Shown here: positions 23,609 to 32,519 of the stretch, in pieces
How positions within the stretch are numbered: the stretch's first letter is position 1
How the letters are laid out: every line of letters starts with the position of its first letter
From: Acidobacteriota bacterium
GTDB taxonomy: Bacteria; Acidobacteriota; UBA6911
DNA length: 32,688 nucleotides
NCBI GenBank assembly: GCA_016934295.1
Contig: JAFGTD010000052.1
Span: 1-32,688, forward strand
Reading direction: 5' to 3'
Position numbers and translations under genes: made by a program
The notes under the pieces: generated by a model
Told to the model about the DNA's origin: nothing
Database searches by the model: none
What the model saw: the letters and a program-made list of their open reading frames with translations, nothing else

Positions 23609-24271
23609 TCAGGCACTCTTCCTGGGACGCGATAAACGGCTGGTCAGATAAACGACCGTAATCGATATGCCCGTCAGAATCAGGGCCAGCCACATCGCAC
23701 GTTCATCTTCCCCGGAAGCCACGGCTTCATAGATAGCCAAAGGCATTGTCTGCGTCCTGCCGGGGATATTGCCGGCGAGCATCAGGGTGGCGCCGAACTC
23801 CCCGAATGCGCGGGCAAAACTCAATACGATTCCCGCCAGCAACCCTCTCTTCGCCAGCGGCAAAGTGATACGAAAAAATGTTTCCCATTCGCTCTTTCCC
23901 ATAATCCGGGAAGCGATTTCATATTCCGTGTCCACGCTTTCAATGGCTGCGCGGGCGGATTTAATCATTAAAGGCAGGGCAATTACGGTTGCGGCAATGA
24001 CTGCCGCCGCCCAGGTAAAAGTGACGGTCCAACCTGTGAGATCATATAAAGGGCCCCCCAGCAGACCGCGCCTTCCCAATATAAGTATCAGGTAATATCC
24101 GGTTACCGTAGGGGGGAGAATCATGGGCAGCGTCAGAACGGCGTCGAGTATGTCCTTGCCGCGGAAATTGCATCTGGCCAGAATGTATCCGAAGGCGGTT
24201 CCAATCAAACCGATCAGGATCGTTGCGATGCCGACAACCAGGAGAGAAAGCCGGAGTGTTTGCCAGATCAT
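23609..24271 (-). CDS. modB: Molybdate ABC transporter permease ModB
   Basis: Inner-membrane channel subunit of 220 residues with about five hydrophobic helices (LLVVGIATILIGLIGTAFGY, AAVIAATVIALPLMI, LILTGISITVVYL). The family hallmarks are DAVLTLPMILPPTVTGYYLI and the ModC-coupling loop with ARAFGEFGATLMLAGNIPG and QTMPLAIYEAV. The ATG at 24271 lies three bases after the modA stop. It is the middle gene of modABC. Confidence 0.95.
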   Translation of the reverse strand: MIWQTLRLSLLVVGIATILIGLIGTAFGYILARCNFRGKDILDAVLTLPMILPPTVTGYYLILILGRRGLLGGPLYDLTGWTVTFTWAAAVIAATVIALPLMIKSARAAIESVDTEYEIASRIMGKSEWETFFRITLPLAKRGLLAGIVLSFARAFGEFGATLMLAGNIPGRTQTMPLAIYEAVASGEDERAMWLALILTGISITVVYLTSRLSRPRKSA

Positions 24272-24274
24272 GAA

Positions 24275-25054
24275 TTACCGCAAAGGAAGAAAACCGTATT
24301 TTTTCATTATTGCCTGTCCGGAATCGTCGAGTACAAGATCGATGAACTTTCCCGCTTCGGCCGGCGATTCCGTCCCTTTAACCACTGCGATAGGATACAG
24401 GATCGGATCGTGGGAGTCTTCCGGGGCCCGTGCGGCGATAACGGCTTTCCCGTGCGAAACAGGCACATCGGAAGCGTATACGATACCGGCATCCACTTCC
24501 TCACGGACAACATAGTCCAGCACCTGGCGCACGTTCTCAGCCGGAATCAGCCGGGACTGCAGTCGATCCCATAATGCCATCGATATTAAAGTCTGCCGGG
24601 CATACTGTCCGGCGGGAACTGTTTTAGGATTTCCGATTGCCAGCCTGGAAATTCCCGAACCTGCAAGGTCCGAAAACGAATGCAATCCCAGTGACGAAAG
24701 AGACGGAACGACCAGAACGATCCGGTTGCGCGCAAAACTGTATCTTGTTCCAGGAACAATAAATCCACCGGCCTCGAGGGCATCCATCTGCTTCATGCCG
24801 GCGCTGGCATAAACGTCCGCAGGCGCGCCCGCTTCAATCTGTTTCTGCAGCATTCCGGAAGAGCCCAGATTAAGTCGCGCACGAATCCCGGTCCGCTTTT
24901 GATATAAGGCGCTGATTTCCTCAAAGGCGTCTTTCAGGCTGATGGCCGTCGAGATCAAGATTTCCCTGTCTTTTTGGGCCGCAATTGCAGAAACGCCCAG
25001 GATAAAAATTGCCGCGGCGACCAGTAAAACCGACCTGAAGCGCTTTATAAACAT
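24275..25054 (-). CDS. modA: Molybdate-binding periplasmic protein ModA
   Basis: Captures molybdate or tungstate in the periplasm for ModBC. The signal peptide is FRSVLLVAAAIFILGVSAIA, followed by AQ. Binding-protein motifs include STAISLKDAFEEI, LNLGSSGMLQKQIEAGAPAD, YASAGMKQMD, EEVDAGIVYASDV and the C-terminal DSGQAIMKKYGFLPLR. I chose the ATG at 25054 (259 aa); the frame extends to 25237, but the extra 61 residues are unlike any signal sequence. It is the first gene of the operon. The 145 bp before it, up to the kinase gene, should contain the promoter; I saw no ModE-type operator. Confidence 0.93.
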   Translation of the reverse strand: MFIKRFRSVLLVAAAIFILGVSAIAAQKDREILISTAISLKDAFEEISALYQKRTGIRARLNLGSSGMLQKQIEAGAPADVYASAGMKQMDALEAGGFIVPGTRYSFARNRIVLVVPSLSSLGLHSFSDLAGSGISRLAIGNPKTVPAGQYARQTLISMALWDRLQSRLIPAENVRQVLDYVVREEVDAGIVYASDVPVSHGKAVIAARAPEDSHDPILYPIAVVKGTESPAEAGKFIDLVLDDSGQAIMKKYGFLPLR

Positions 25055-25199
25055 ATTGCGTGCCGTCTCCAAGATTGAGTCAAGAAACAGGATTGTTATT
25101 TTACAACAACATTGTAGTTTATAAAAGAGTAGTGTTCCATGGGAGGGAGCAGGAATGGACGCGGGTTTGTAAAGCGGGAAGGATTGCATGCGGCACCCG

Positions 25200-27980
25200 T
25201 TACGTCTCGCGATCCCGGTGCATCTCGACGCAATCACGGATGGCCGCTACAACGGCCTCCGAGGGCCCGCTTTTAACGATATAGCCGACGGCGCCCGCCT
25301 TTCGCATCGCATCGGCGCGTTCGTTTTCCTGAAACATGGACAAACCGATTATGCGGATTTCCGGTAATTCTTCGTGGATGATTCGTGCCGCTTCTATGCC
25401 GCCCATGCCCGGCATGTTGATATCCATAAGGATCACATCCGGCGACGTTTCCCGGACCAGGGAGACAGCGGATTTCCCATCCGATGCTTCCCCGACGACT
25501 TCAATATCCGGTTCTCCGCGCAGCAGCCGGGACAAACCCTGCCGCATAACAATATGGTCGTCCGCCAGCAGCACCCGTATCTTTTTCTTTTCAACAACCG
25601 GTCTGGATAAAACTGCGATACCGGGAACATCTGCGGCATCCCGTTCCGGTTTCTCATCCGGATGTTCCGGTTTGGATATAAGGACCGAGCGCGGAAGAGT
25701 AATTTTAAACCGGCTTCCCTTTCCGGGGGCACTTTGGATCTCCATCACCCCCCCGAAATAGGTAAGGCGCTCGCGTATGCCGAACAGGCCGATACCTTGC
25801 GATTCTCCCCCTTCGGCGCGAAGCCCGGCCGGATCGAATCCCCGCCCCTCGTCTTCCACTATTGCCTCGATTGATCCGTTGTCTTCGCTGATCGTCACAG
25901 TGGCCTCTTTCACTCCGGCATGCTTCACGACATTGAATAATAGCTCTCGCAGAGACTGAAATAGCAACAGAGTAATTTCATCAGCCGGTGATTTAACCTT
26001 TTTCCGGACTATCAACCGGGTATTCAGCCCGTATTTGTTCTGTTTCCATCGAACCAGCCATTCCAGCGCCAGGATAAGATCTCCCTGAAGCAGTATCGGC
26101 GGGCTGAGTTCGGCCGAAAGCGACCTGGAGGTTTCAATGGCATCGTCAATAAGCTCGGTCACCTGCTCCACCGCCTGATGAATATCCCGGCTCTTCTTTA
26201 CAAATCCCAGCTGGATTTTCGCCCCCACCAGAATCTGCTGGAGACCGTCGTGCAGCACCATGGCCAGGCGTTGCCTTTCGCGCTGCTCCGCGAGAGTCAA
26301 TTCCAGAGTCAGTTTCTGGAGCTGCTCCGTGCGATACTCCGCGACCATGGAGCGCTCCGCTACACGGCGCTCCAGCGATTCATTGAGTATCCTCAGCTCC
26401 TCCTCCACCTGCTTTCGGCTTGTTATATCCTGGGTGATGCCGAATCCTCCCAGCAGCCTGCCCGTATCGTCGAATTCCAGATACGCTTTCTCCCTTACCC
26501 ATTTCGCTTCGCCGTTTACGCGGATTCGATGCTCGATGTCGTAGGGTTCCCCGCGCAAAGCCGCCTTCCACATTGTGTCGACGTAGCCACGATCATCCTC
26601 GTGAACTGTGGACAGAAATGTCTCATATGTCATCGGCGTCCCTTTGGGAATACCGAAAATGCGATGATTCTCGTCCGACCAGGTCAGTACGTTGTGCCCC
26701 ACATCCAGGCGCCAGCTTCCTATCTGCCCGACTGCCTGGGCTCGATTAAGATCCTGCTGATTCTGACGCAGTGCATCTTCCACCAGTTTGCGCTGAAGAG
26801 TCATGCCGATCTGATCCCCAAGCCCCTCAAAGAAACGCACCAGTTCCCGGTTTAACCTGTTTTCCCTATAGTCGTTCAACTGCAAAAGGCCGATGATTTC
26901 ATGACCGGAGTGTACCGGAATCAACGCAACCGAACTGTATCCATTGTGAATACAATGGTTGCGAGGATTGGTCCTGGGATCGGCCTCTTCCGGTAGGGAG
27001 AGCAACTCCGCGGCGCAATTGGTCCAGAAACTGCCGCCTTTTGTGAAAAATGGTTCCGATGAATCGGTTTTCCCGGAAAGCACCAGCCCGCAGGTGCATT
27101 CCAGTACGGGCTGCCCGTCGGATTCCCGGAGAACGGTACCGTCTTCGCTTCTGCTGCAGAGATAATTCTCTCTATATAAAAATTCATCCGAAAACCCGTT
27201 CTGTTCGTAATAAGGATAGTCTTCTCCCCGTCGCAGGCGCAGGCCGACAGCATCGAAGCCGATCGATTCCTGGATCAGACGAAGAACCTCCCGGATCAAC
27301 AGCGTCATATTCCCGCTGCCCCGGTTCAATATCTTCAGGACATCCGCAGCCAGATCCTGCTTTAATTCGGCCTCCCGCTGATCGGCGATGCCCGTAATCG
27401 AGGCCAGATGAATCAGGCCGTAATCGGGAACGTTGGAAACGACGGAGTCCAGTCGTACGGGAACGGGGGTACTATTCCCGTCAAGAACCCGGATTTCACA
27501 GCTTTGCGGAGTGTTTTTATTCCAAAGGTCTTTTAGATGAGATTTATAAACAGTGCGGTCATCGGGATTCAGGCAACTTTCGACCTTCCGGCCGGACAGA
27601 TCGGACGGTTCCCGTCCTAAAAGTCTCGCCGCGGCAAGGTTTGACTCCAGGATTTTTCCTGTTTTATCAACCGCCAGCAGGCTTACGGAAGCAGCATCCA
27701 GCAGACTCCTGCATCGATCATAGCCGGTCCGGAGATCGGCCAGGCTTTCGCGGAGCCGCGCATTTTCATTTTCAATTTCCGTTTGCTTCTCGATAGGCTT
27801 CCGCACCCGGGATTCGTCTTCCCCGGGTGGACGGTCGAACACAGCTTTCGGTTTGCCGGATGAAGAATTCACGGGATTCTTCGAACCCGCCGTCCTTCCT
27901 TTTCTCCGTTTTTGCGGCTCAGCCGATCGTCTTTTCCCCGGTCTGTCGTGCATGATAACAATCCCAGTTCCAGCCGGCAT
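25200..27980 (-). CDS. Hybrid sensor histidine kinase: PAS, Cys-containing GAF, PAS, HisKA_3/HATPase, receiver
   Basis: A 926-residue cytoplasmic protein with no membrane segment. After a basic low-complexity lead and a coiled coil (about 60-90) come PAS (95-200), GAF (210-400), PAS_3 (415-525), a NarX-type kinase (HisKA_3 with LAMVLHDGLQQ, putative phospho-His577; HATPase with NVVKHAG, DEGRGFD, GIGLFGIRER) and a receiver (LLADDH, LMDINMPGMGG with the phospho-Asp, TS/K-type SMFQENE and IVKSG). The receiver resembles NarL, but the chain ends without the DNA-binding helix-turn-helix. The GAF part carries Cys275, Cys295, Cys297 and Cys343 in a LCSR..LECTCG..NHCIHNGY pattern found in related kinases, which could hold a metal or Fe-S cluster; that is inference. 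The GAF signal and the output partner are unknown. The gene is encoded alone, upstream of modABC. Confidence 0.9.
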   Translation of the reverse strand: MPAGTGIVIMHDRPGKRRSAEPQKRRKGRTAGSKNPVNSSSGKPKAVFDRPPGEDESRVRKPIEKQTEIENENARLRESLADLRTGYDRCRSLLDAASVSLLAVDKTGKILESNLAAARLLGREPSDLSGRKVESCLNPDDRTVYKSHLKDLWNKNTPQSCEIRVLDGNSTPVPVRLDSVVSNVPDYGLIHLASITGIADQREAELKQDLAADVLKILNRGSGNMTLLIREVLRLIQESIGFDAVGLRLRRGEDYPYYEQNGFSDEFLYRENYLCSRSEDGTVLRESDGQPVLECTCGLVLSGKTDSSEPFFTKGGSFWTNCAAELLSLPEEADPRTNPRNHCIHNGYSSVALIPVHSGHEIIGLLQLNDYRENRLNRELVRFFEGLGDQIGMTLQRKLVEDALRQNQQDLNRAQAVGQIGSWRLDVGHNVLTWSDENHRIFGIPKGTPMTYETFLSTVHEDDRGYVDTMWKAALRGEPYDIEHRIRVNGEAKWVREKAYLEFDDTGRLLGGFGITQDITSRKQVEEELRILNESLERRVAERSMVAEYRTEQLQKLTLELTLAEQRERQRLAMVLHDGLQQILVGAKIQLGFVKKSRDIHQAVEQVTELIDDAIETSRSLSAELSPPILLQGDLILALEWLVRWKQNKYGLNTRLIVRKKVKSPADEITLLLFQSLRELLFNVVKHAGVKEATVTISEDNGSIEAIVEDEGRGFDPAGLRAEGGESQGIGLFGIRERLTYFGGVMEIQSAPGKGSRFKITLPRSVLISKPEHPDEKPERDAADVPGIAVLSRPVVEKKKIRVLLADDHIVMRQGLSRLLRGEPDIEVVGEASDGKSAVSLVRETSPDVILMDINMPGMGGIEAARIIHEELPEIRIIGLSMFQENERADAMRKAGAVGYIVKSGPSEAVVAAIRDCVEMHRDRET

Positions 27981-28302
27981 GGCACATACCGTTAATTTAC
28001 ATTCCCGTTTCGCTTCCGTCCATACCCGCTCCGCAATTCGAAAAGTCAGTGCAGACGGCAGGCGGGCATATGAGTAGAATTATGAAGCGAACCTGCACTG
28101 TAGTCTACTCCAATGCCGGTCAGAAAGGTAGCCGCTACCTGACGGTAGAATTCATAATGTGGTAGAGTGCGCATCCTTCGCGGCTCAGGCATCCCGATAA
28201 AACAAATTCAAATGCGATCCTGACGCGACGGATGGGTCGGTGATTTTTTGCAGGATTAAAAATACGTGGTAAATCTTTTTCGTAGGTTATCGAGGGCCGG
28301 GA
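27981..28302. other. Spacer upstream of the hybrid kinase gene
   Basis: No gene seen. A small palindrome AGGTAG-CCG-CTACCT lies at 28126-28140, with GTCA/TGAC flanks interrupted by GAAA. The region should contain the kinase promoter on the minus strand; no confident -35/-10 pair was assigned. Confidence 0.45.
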
Positions 28303-28608
28303 CTAGGAAACCATGCACTGATCGATCCACATCAGGCCGTATCCACACGCGCGTTCGCATAATTTTCTATCCACCGGGACCTGTTCATTGTACGGATACA
28401 CAACAATCCAACCTTCATTTTCAAGTTCCTGCAGCGCGCTTTTCTCATCCGTCCATTTGCGCATCGATTTGCCGGGATCCGCAAACAGGTTCGTTAGAAA
28501 GCACCAGGTTCCTTCTTCATGCTCCAGCCATGCGTATCTTTGGGTCGGGGCGTCCGGTTCCCTCACCCCCTGACGCTGTTCCGTTTCAAACATGCTATAT
28601 GTCATCAT
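28303..28608 (-). CDS. Hypothetical protein of about 100 residues
   Basis: Not recognised. The sequence begins MMTYSMFETEQRQGVRE and is rich in Glu, Trp and Tyr (YAWLEHEEGTWCFLTN, LENEGWIVVYPYNEQ), with three Cys near the end (LCERACGYG, DQCMVS). It has no signal peptide or membrane helix. It reads like a small soluble alpha/beta protein. I chose the ATG pair at 28608/28605 because GGAAG stands just upstream; the frame continues to 28680 without support. It is isolated, divergent from the radical SAM gene and in tandem with, but far from, the kinase gene. Confidence 0.55.
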   Translation of the reverse strand: MMTYSMFETEQRQGVREPDAPTQRYAWLEHEEGTWCFLTNLFADPGKSMRKWTDEKSALQELENEGWIVVYPYNEQVPVDRKLCERACGYGLMWIDQCMVS

Positions 28609-28991
28609 ACTCTTCCGCTCCGTTTCATTTATCTGCTTTAACAAGCATTCCATATTCCTAAGAAGCAACACGCATGCCAAAACCGTCAGAGCATTAAAGA
28701 ACCTTTGTAAAAATCATCGAAAAGTCTTTATTCTTTATGAATTAAAGGAAGATCTCAAAAGATATTGAAGGTTCGGAATGGATCAATTTTTAAATAATTC
28801 CGATACAGGATGCTGATTTTCCACACCCGGGGTGTTCAAAATCAGCGTCCTGCCGATATTTCTGCAACACCAAATTTTTATTAATACAGGTTCCCATCCA
28901 TCGCCTGTTATGCTTAGAATTGATCTCAAAGAATATTAATTTACGCAAAGATATAAAACAGCTGCGGGTCCCGGGCTCTAATTAATGATCT
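28609..28991. other. Divergent spacer with an imperfect palindrome and flanking direct repeats
   Basis: A 47-base imperfect palindrome lies at 28806-28852: CAGGATGCTGATTTT and ACACCC pair with GGGGTGT and AAAATCAGCGTCCTG. About 55-70 bases on either side stand related direct repeats, GATCTCAAAAGATATTGAA (28751-28769) and GATCTCAAAGAATATTAAT (28922-28940), each preceded by TTATG. No gene was seen. It may be an operator region or the scar of a small element. Confidence 0.45.
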
Positions 28992-30326
28992 ATGGGTTTA
29001 ACAAGAAAAATGAAACTATACATAATTCAACCGACGCATTACCGCTCCTCCTCGGATCGATCGCTGCACAAAACGAAAAAACGCAGCGTTGTCAATCTCA
29101 CGCTGCCCTATCTGTCTTCTCTCGTTCCTGCCGGATGGGAAATCACCCTGATCGACGAACAACTGGTTGATATTGATTTTGACGCGCCCCTGGATGCGGT
29201 CGCGATAACAACATGGACAATGAATTCGATACGGGCCTATGAAATCGCGGATCGTTTCCGAAAACGCGGCATCCCGGTCCTCATGGGAGGCCCCCACACC
29301 TTCTTCCATGCCGATGAAGCCGCCGGGCACAGCGATGCCGTATGCGCGGGCGAGGGAGAGGCCCTCTGGCCCGCGATGCTGGAGGATGTCGCCGCCGGCA
29401 GACTCAGGGAATTTTATCGTTCGGAAGAACCCTGCAGTCTGGAGCGACTCCGAATGCCGCGCTATGACCTCATCGACCTGAGTTCCTACGGTCTCTTTAA
29501 GACTTTTTCAGTGCAAACTTCCAGGGGATGCCCCTTCCGATGTGAGTTCTGCTCCGAACGGCTCTACCTGGGGGAATCGTATCGATACCGCCCGACCGAG
29601 GACGTTATCGAAGAAATAAAGCACATCGGCGCGAAAAACATCCTTTTTGCCGACAGTAATTTTGCCGGCAATATATCCCATTCCATGGAATTGATGGAAG
29701 CTCTCATCCCATTGCGCATACGCTGGTCGGCGCTCTGGTCCGCCCATTTGTGCAAAAACGACGCCTTCATGGATCTTGCCAGGAAAAGCGGCTTGCTGCA
29801 CCTGAACATCGGCATGGAGAGCATCGATTCCAAGACCCTGATTTCCATGAACAAAAAGGCCAACAAGGCAAGCGAATATCGGCAGATTCTGGCGGGGTTG
29901 AGAAAAAGGGGCATCAGTTACTCCCTTAATTTCATTTTCGGTTGGGATACCGAAACGGAAGACGTCTTTTCCTCAACTCTCGAGTTCCTCAAAAATAACA
30001 AGGTGCCGGCAGCCTATTTCAACATCCTCACTCCAGACAAGGGAACGCCCCTCTATGACCGCATGCTGGAAGAAAACCGAATCACCAATATCGATGATTT
30101 GGGCAGGTGGCCCGGGGACAGGTGCTTCATTAAACCGAAAAATTACTCCGCGGAAGATTTGGAGAAAAATGTCCGGTCTCTTCACAATTCTTTTTACAGC
30201 TATCCTTCGATGCTTGCGCGTCTGCCGCTGCCCGTCAACATGGGCAATATTGCTTCCTGGGTGATAAATTTTTCCCAACATGATGTAATGCGTGGGGATC
30301 TGAAGGAAAACTTCGACTCGTACTAG
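28992..30326 (+). CDS. B12-binding-domain radical SAM protein
   Basis: The N-terminal 130 residues are a cobalamin-binding-like Rossmann region (LVPAGWEITLIDEQLVDI, VAITTWTMNSIRAYEIADRF, PVLMGGPHTFF, AVCAGEGEALWP). The radical SAM core has the cluster motif CPFRCEFC after QTSRGC (C-x3-C-x2-C), then FADSNFAG, LHLNIGMESID and FIFGWDTET. The DxHxxG cobalamin motif is not obvious, so B12 use is uncertain. Members act as methyltransferases, cyclases or in uncharacterised reactions; no substrate can be read from the isolated context. ATG 28992 and ATG 29010 (MKLYIIQPT) are both possible. The gene is followed by a heptamer array. Confidence 0.88.
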   Translation: MGLTRKMKLYIIQPTHYRSSSDRSLHKTKKRSVVNLTLPYLSSLVPAGWEITLIDEQLVDIDFDAPLDAVAITTWTMNSIRAYEIADRFRKRGIPVLMGGPHTFFHADEAAGHSDAVCAGEGEALWPAMLEDVAAGRLREFYRSEEPCSLERLRMPRYDLIDLSSYGLFKTFSVQTSRGCPFRCEFCSERLYLGESYRYRPTEDVIEEIKHIGAKNILFADSNFAGNISHSMELMEALIPLRIRWSALWSAHLCKNDAFMDLARKSGLLHLNIGMESIDSKTLISMNKKANKASEYRQILAGLRKRGISYSLNFIFGWDTETEDVFSSTLEFLKNNKVPAAYFNILTPDKGTPLYDRMLEENRITNIDDLGRWPGDRCFIKPKNYSAEDLEKNVRSLHNSFYSYPSMLARLPLPVNMGNIASWVINFSQHDVMRGDLKENFDSY

Positions 30327-30365
30327 CCGGCATTTCTCGCCAACACCCATAGGCACACCAACTTC

Positions 30366-30425
30366 GAACGTTCGGACGTGCAACGTTAAACGTTGAACGT
30401 TAGACGTAGAACGTTTGAACGTTAA
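30366..30425 (+). repeat. Heptamer tandem array of ACGTT units
   Basis: ACGT occurs at 30368, 30376, 30383, 30390, 30397, 30404, 30411 and 30419, i.e. spacing 8, then 7 five times, then 8. Units read like ACGTTAA, ACGTTGA, ACGTTAG, ACGTAGA. It starts 40 bases after the radical SAM stop. The rest of the 30327-30582 spacer shows no gene. Confidence 0.75.
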
Positions 30426-30582
30426 AAGGACGGAAGTGTCTGCAAAATTTTACCTTCTGCTTTGCGCCGGCGGAAACCGAATCCTATAATTTTACTAATA
30501 CCTTCCGCGTCAAGCCACCGATGTATTCCAAGGGCAGGAACGGCGACCTCTCTCTACAATATTTTAAGGAGTGAAAACGAAT

Positions 30583-31176
30583 ATGAAACATTCTATTCTT
30601 TCAGCTATTGCAGCAGTCCTGTTTCTGGCCGTCCAGCCTTTGACGGCACAAACTGCATGGGACATTGATGCGTCCCATTCATCGGTCCAATTCCGCGTAA
30701 AACATCTGATGATCAGCAATGTCAGAGGCACATTCGACATAATTTCCGGAAACATTCAGTTTGACGGCGAAAATTATGAGTCTGTCAAGGCCGAAGCCGT
30801 TATTCAGTCCGCATCCATCAACACCCGGGAACCGAAGCGGGACGAGCATCTGCGCAGCGCGGATTTCTTTGATACCGCGACCTATCCTACAATCACGTTT
30901 GTGTCAAAGAGTGTAGAGGATGTCAGGGGAAACCTGTTCAAGCTCATTGGAGACCTCACCATGCGCGGCACGACTAAAGAAGTTGTTCTTGATGTCGAAG
31001 CCACCCCCGTTGTAAAGGGAATGCGCGGCGAATCCCGCATCGGAGTCCATGCCACAACCCGGCTGGACCGACAGGACTATGGCATTAAATGGAACAGGGC
31101 GCTCGACGCCGGTGGATTTGTTGTCGGGAACGAGATTGACATCACGCTGGATCTGGAGCTTGTGAAGAATCCGTAA
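30583..31176 (+). CDS. YceI-family periplasmic lipid-binding-like protein
   Basis: Signal peptide SILSAIAAVLFLAVQPLTA, mature start AQTAWDIDASHSSVQF. The YceI lipocalin-like barrel is clear: WDIDASHSSVQFRVKHLMIS, VRGTFDIISGNIQF, INTREPKRDEHLRSADFFD, YPTITFVSKSV, GDLTMRGTTKEVVLDV and the closing GGFVVGNEIDITLDLELVK. Family members bind isoprenoid-like lipids or ubiquinone precursors in the periplasm; the ligand here is unknown. ATG 30583 was preferred to GTG 30571 because AAGGAG overlaps the latter and serves the former. It converges with the trans-sulfuration gene 14 bp away. Confidence 0.94.
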   Translation: MKHSILSAIAAVLFLAVQPLTAQTAWDIDASHSSVQFRVKHLMISNVRGTFDIISGNIQFDGENYESVKAEAVIQSASINTREPKRDEHLRSADFFDTATYPTITFVSKSVEDVRGNLFKLIGDLTMRGTTKEVVLDVEATPVVKGMRGESRIGVHATTRLDRQDYGIKWNRALDAGGFVVGNEIDITLDLELVKNP

Positions 31177-31190
31177 TGAATCCTTTCTTC

Positions 31191-32390
31191 TCACGGGATT
31201 TTGGAAAGACCCCGCTCCAGATCATCGATGATGTCCTGTGCATCTTCAATACCTACAGCCAGCCGGAAAAGCGTGTCCTTGATCCCAAGGGCATACCGCT
31301 CCTTGCGGGTGTAATCGTAGTAACTGACCATGGCGGGATGCGTAATCAGAGTTTCCACGCCGCCCAGACTGGGCCCGATAAAGCAAAGCTGCAGAGAATC
31401 AATCAGCTGTTTCGCTGATCGCAGGGTGCCCTTGGTTTCAAAAGTGACAACCCCTCCTCCGCCTGTCATTTGTTCCATTGCAACGGAGTGGTGCGGATGG
31501 CTCTCCAGGAACGGGTAGTAGACTCTTGTAATCTTGGGGTGCGATTCCAGAAATCGGGCAATGGCCAGGGCCGATTCATTCTGCCGGGCGACCCTGAGGG
31601 GAAATGTCTTGAGGCCTCTCAGCAGCAGATAACAGCAATGCGGATCGATAGTACCCCCCATTGATTTGTGAAGGTTCCTGATACGGTCGACAAGGTCTGT
31701 GTTCCCCATTACCGCGCCGGCCAGGATATCGTTATGTCCGGCCAGATACTTCGTACAACTCTGCAGTACAAGGTCTATGCCGAATTCCAGCGGGCGCTGG
31801 TTGTACGGTGTGGCAAAAGTACTGTCGATCAGGGTTATTACTTTATGCTTTTCGCCGATAGCTTTCAGTTTTTTCAGGTCAAAGATATTCAGATACGGAT
31901 TGGTCGGCGATTCCGAAAAAATGAACCGGGTATTTTTACGAATCGCTTTATCCAGGCCTTCATAATCCCCGAAAGATACGATCGTGCAGTCGATCGCAAA
32001 CTGCTTCAGGTAGGACCGGCAAAATTCCAGGGTTTTCTTGTAGGAGTCGTCCGTTATTACGATATGGTCTCCGGACTGCACAAGAGACAGGATCGTCGTG
32101 GTAATCGCACTCATCCCCGAAGAAAAGACAACACAATCTTCCGACCCTTCAAGGTTGGCCAGTCGCTTTTCGGCGATTGTCACCGTTGGATTTCCGTACC
32201 GCCCGTACTCGTAATGGTCTTTGCCTTTCCGCGTAAAGCCCTCAATCTCTTTGCTGTCCTTGAAGGTAAATGTCGAAGTCTGGATAATCGGTGTGGTCAG
32301 AGAATCCGCAAACCGCCGCCGGGTTTCTCCCGCATGCACGGCTCGGGTTGCCAGTGAGGCCACTTTTTTCCTGTCTTTGATCTTAGCCAT
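31191..32390 (-). CDS. PLP-dependent Cys/Met trans-sulfuration enzyme (cystathionine gamma-synthase/lyase type)
   Basis: A 399-residue member of the Cys/Met metabolism PLP family. Motifs include ATRAVHAGE, TTPIIQTSTF, YEYGRYGNPTV, FSSGMSAITTTI (PLP phosphate), SESPTNPYLNI, LIDSTFATPYNQRPLEFG with the PLP Asp, SCTKYLAGHND with the Schiff-base Lys, and PSLGGVETLITHPA near the C-terminus. Cystathionine gamma-synthase, beta- or gamma-lyase, O-acetyl- or O-succinylhomoserine sulfhydrylase and methionine gamma-lyase share these motifs and cannot be separated by eye, so no gene symbol is given. ATG 32390 (MAKIKDRKK) is preceded by AAAAGGAGAG, a strong ribosome site. The 3' end lies 14 bp from the yceI-like gene, and the start is about 130 bp behind the next gene on the same strand. 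Confidence 0.92.
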   Translation of the reverse strand: MAKIKDRKKVASLATRAVHAGETRRRFADSLTTPIIQTSTFTFKDSKEIEGFTRKGKDHYEYGRYGNPTVTIAEKRLANLEGSEDCVVFSSGMSAITTTILSLVQSGDHIVITDDSYKKTLEFCRSYLKQFAIDCTIVSFGDYEGLDKAIRKNTRFIFSESPTNPYLNIFDLKKLKAIGEKHKVITLIDSTFATPYNQRPLEFGIDLVLQSCTKYLAGHNDILAGAVMGNTDLVDRIRNLHKSMGGTIDPHCCYLLLRGLKTFPLRVARQNESALAIARFLESHPKITRVYYPFLESHPHHSVAMEQMTGGGGVVTFETKGTLRSAKQLIDSLQLCFIGPSLGGVETLITHPAMVSYYDYTRKERYALGIKDTLFRLAVGIEDAQDIIDDLERGLSKIP

Positions 32391-32519
32391 CCATCTCTCC
32401 TTTTATTCGACCGCAGCCCGCGCGGCAACGGGTTTCTCTTTAGCGGAAAGCACGACTGAAAGCAAGCGTAAATTAGCGACAGGAAACTCAACCGCCGCCG
32501 GTTCAGACCCTCACACCAC

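Noticed and set aside
30366-30425. CRISPR-like array
   Set aside because: The units are only 7 bases with no spacers; it is a simple tandem repeat.
32391-32519. Possible SAM-II-like riboswitch before the trans-sulfuration gene
   Set aside because: The minus-strand leader contains GCTAATTTA, CTTGC and GCTAAAGAG in an order that recalls SAM-II, but I could not find the required P1 pairing or pseudoknot, so it is not called.
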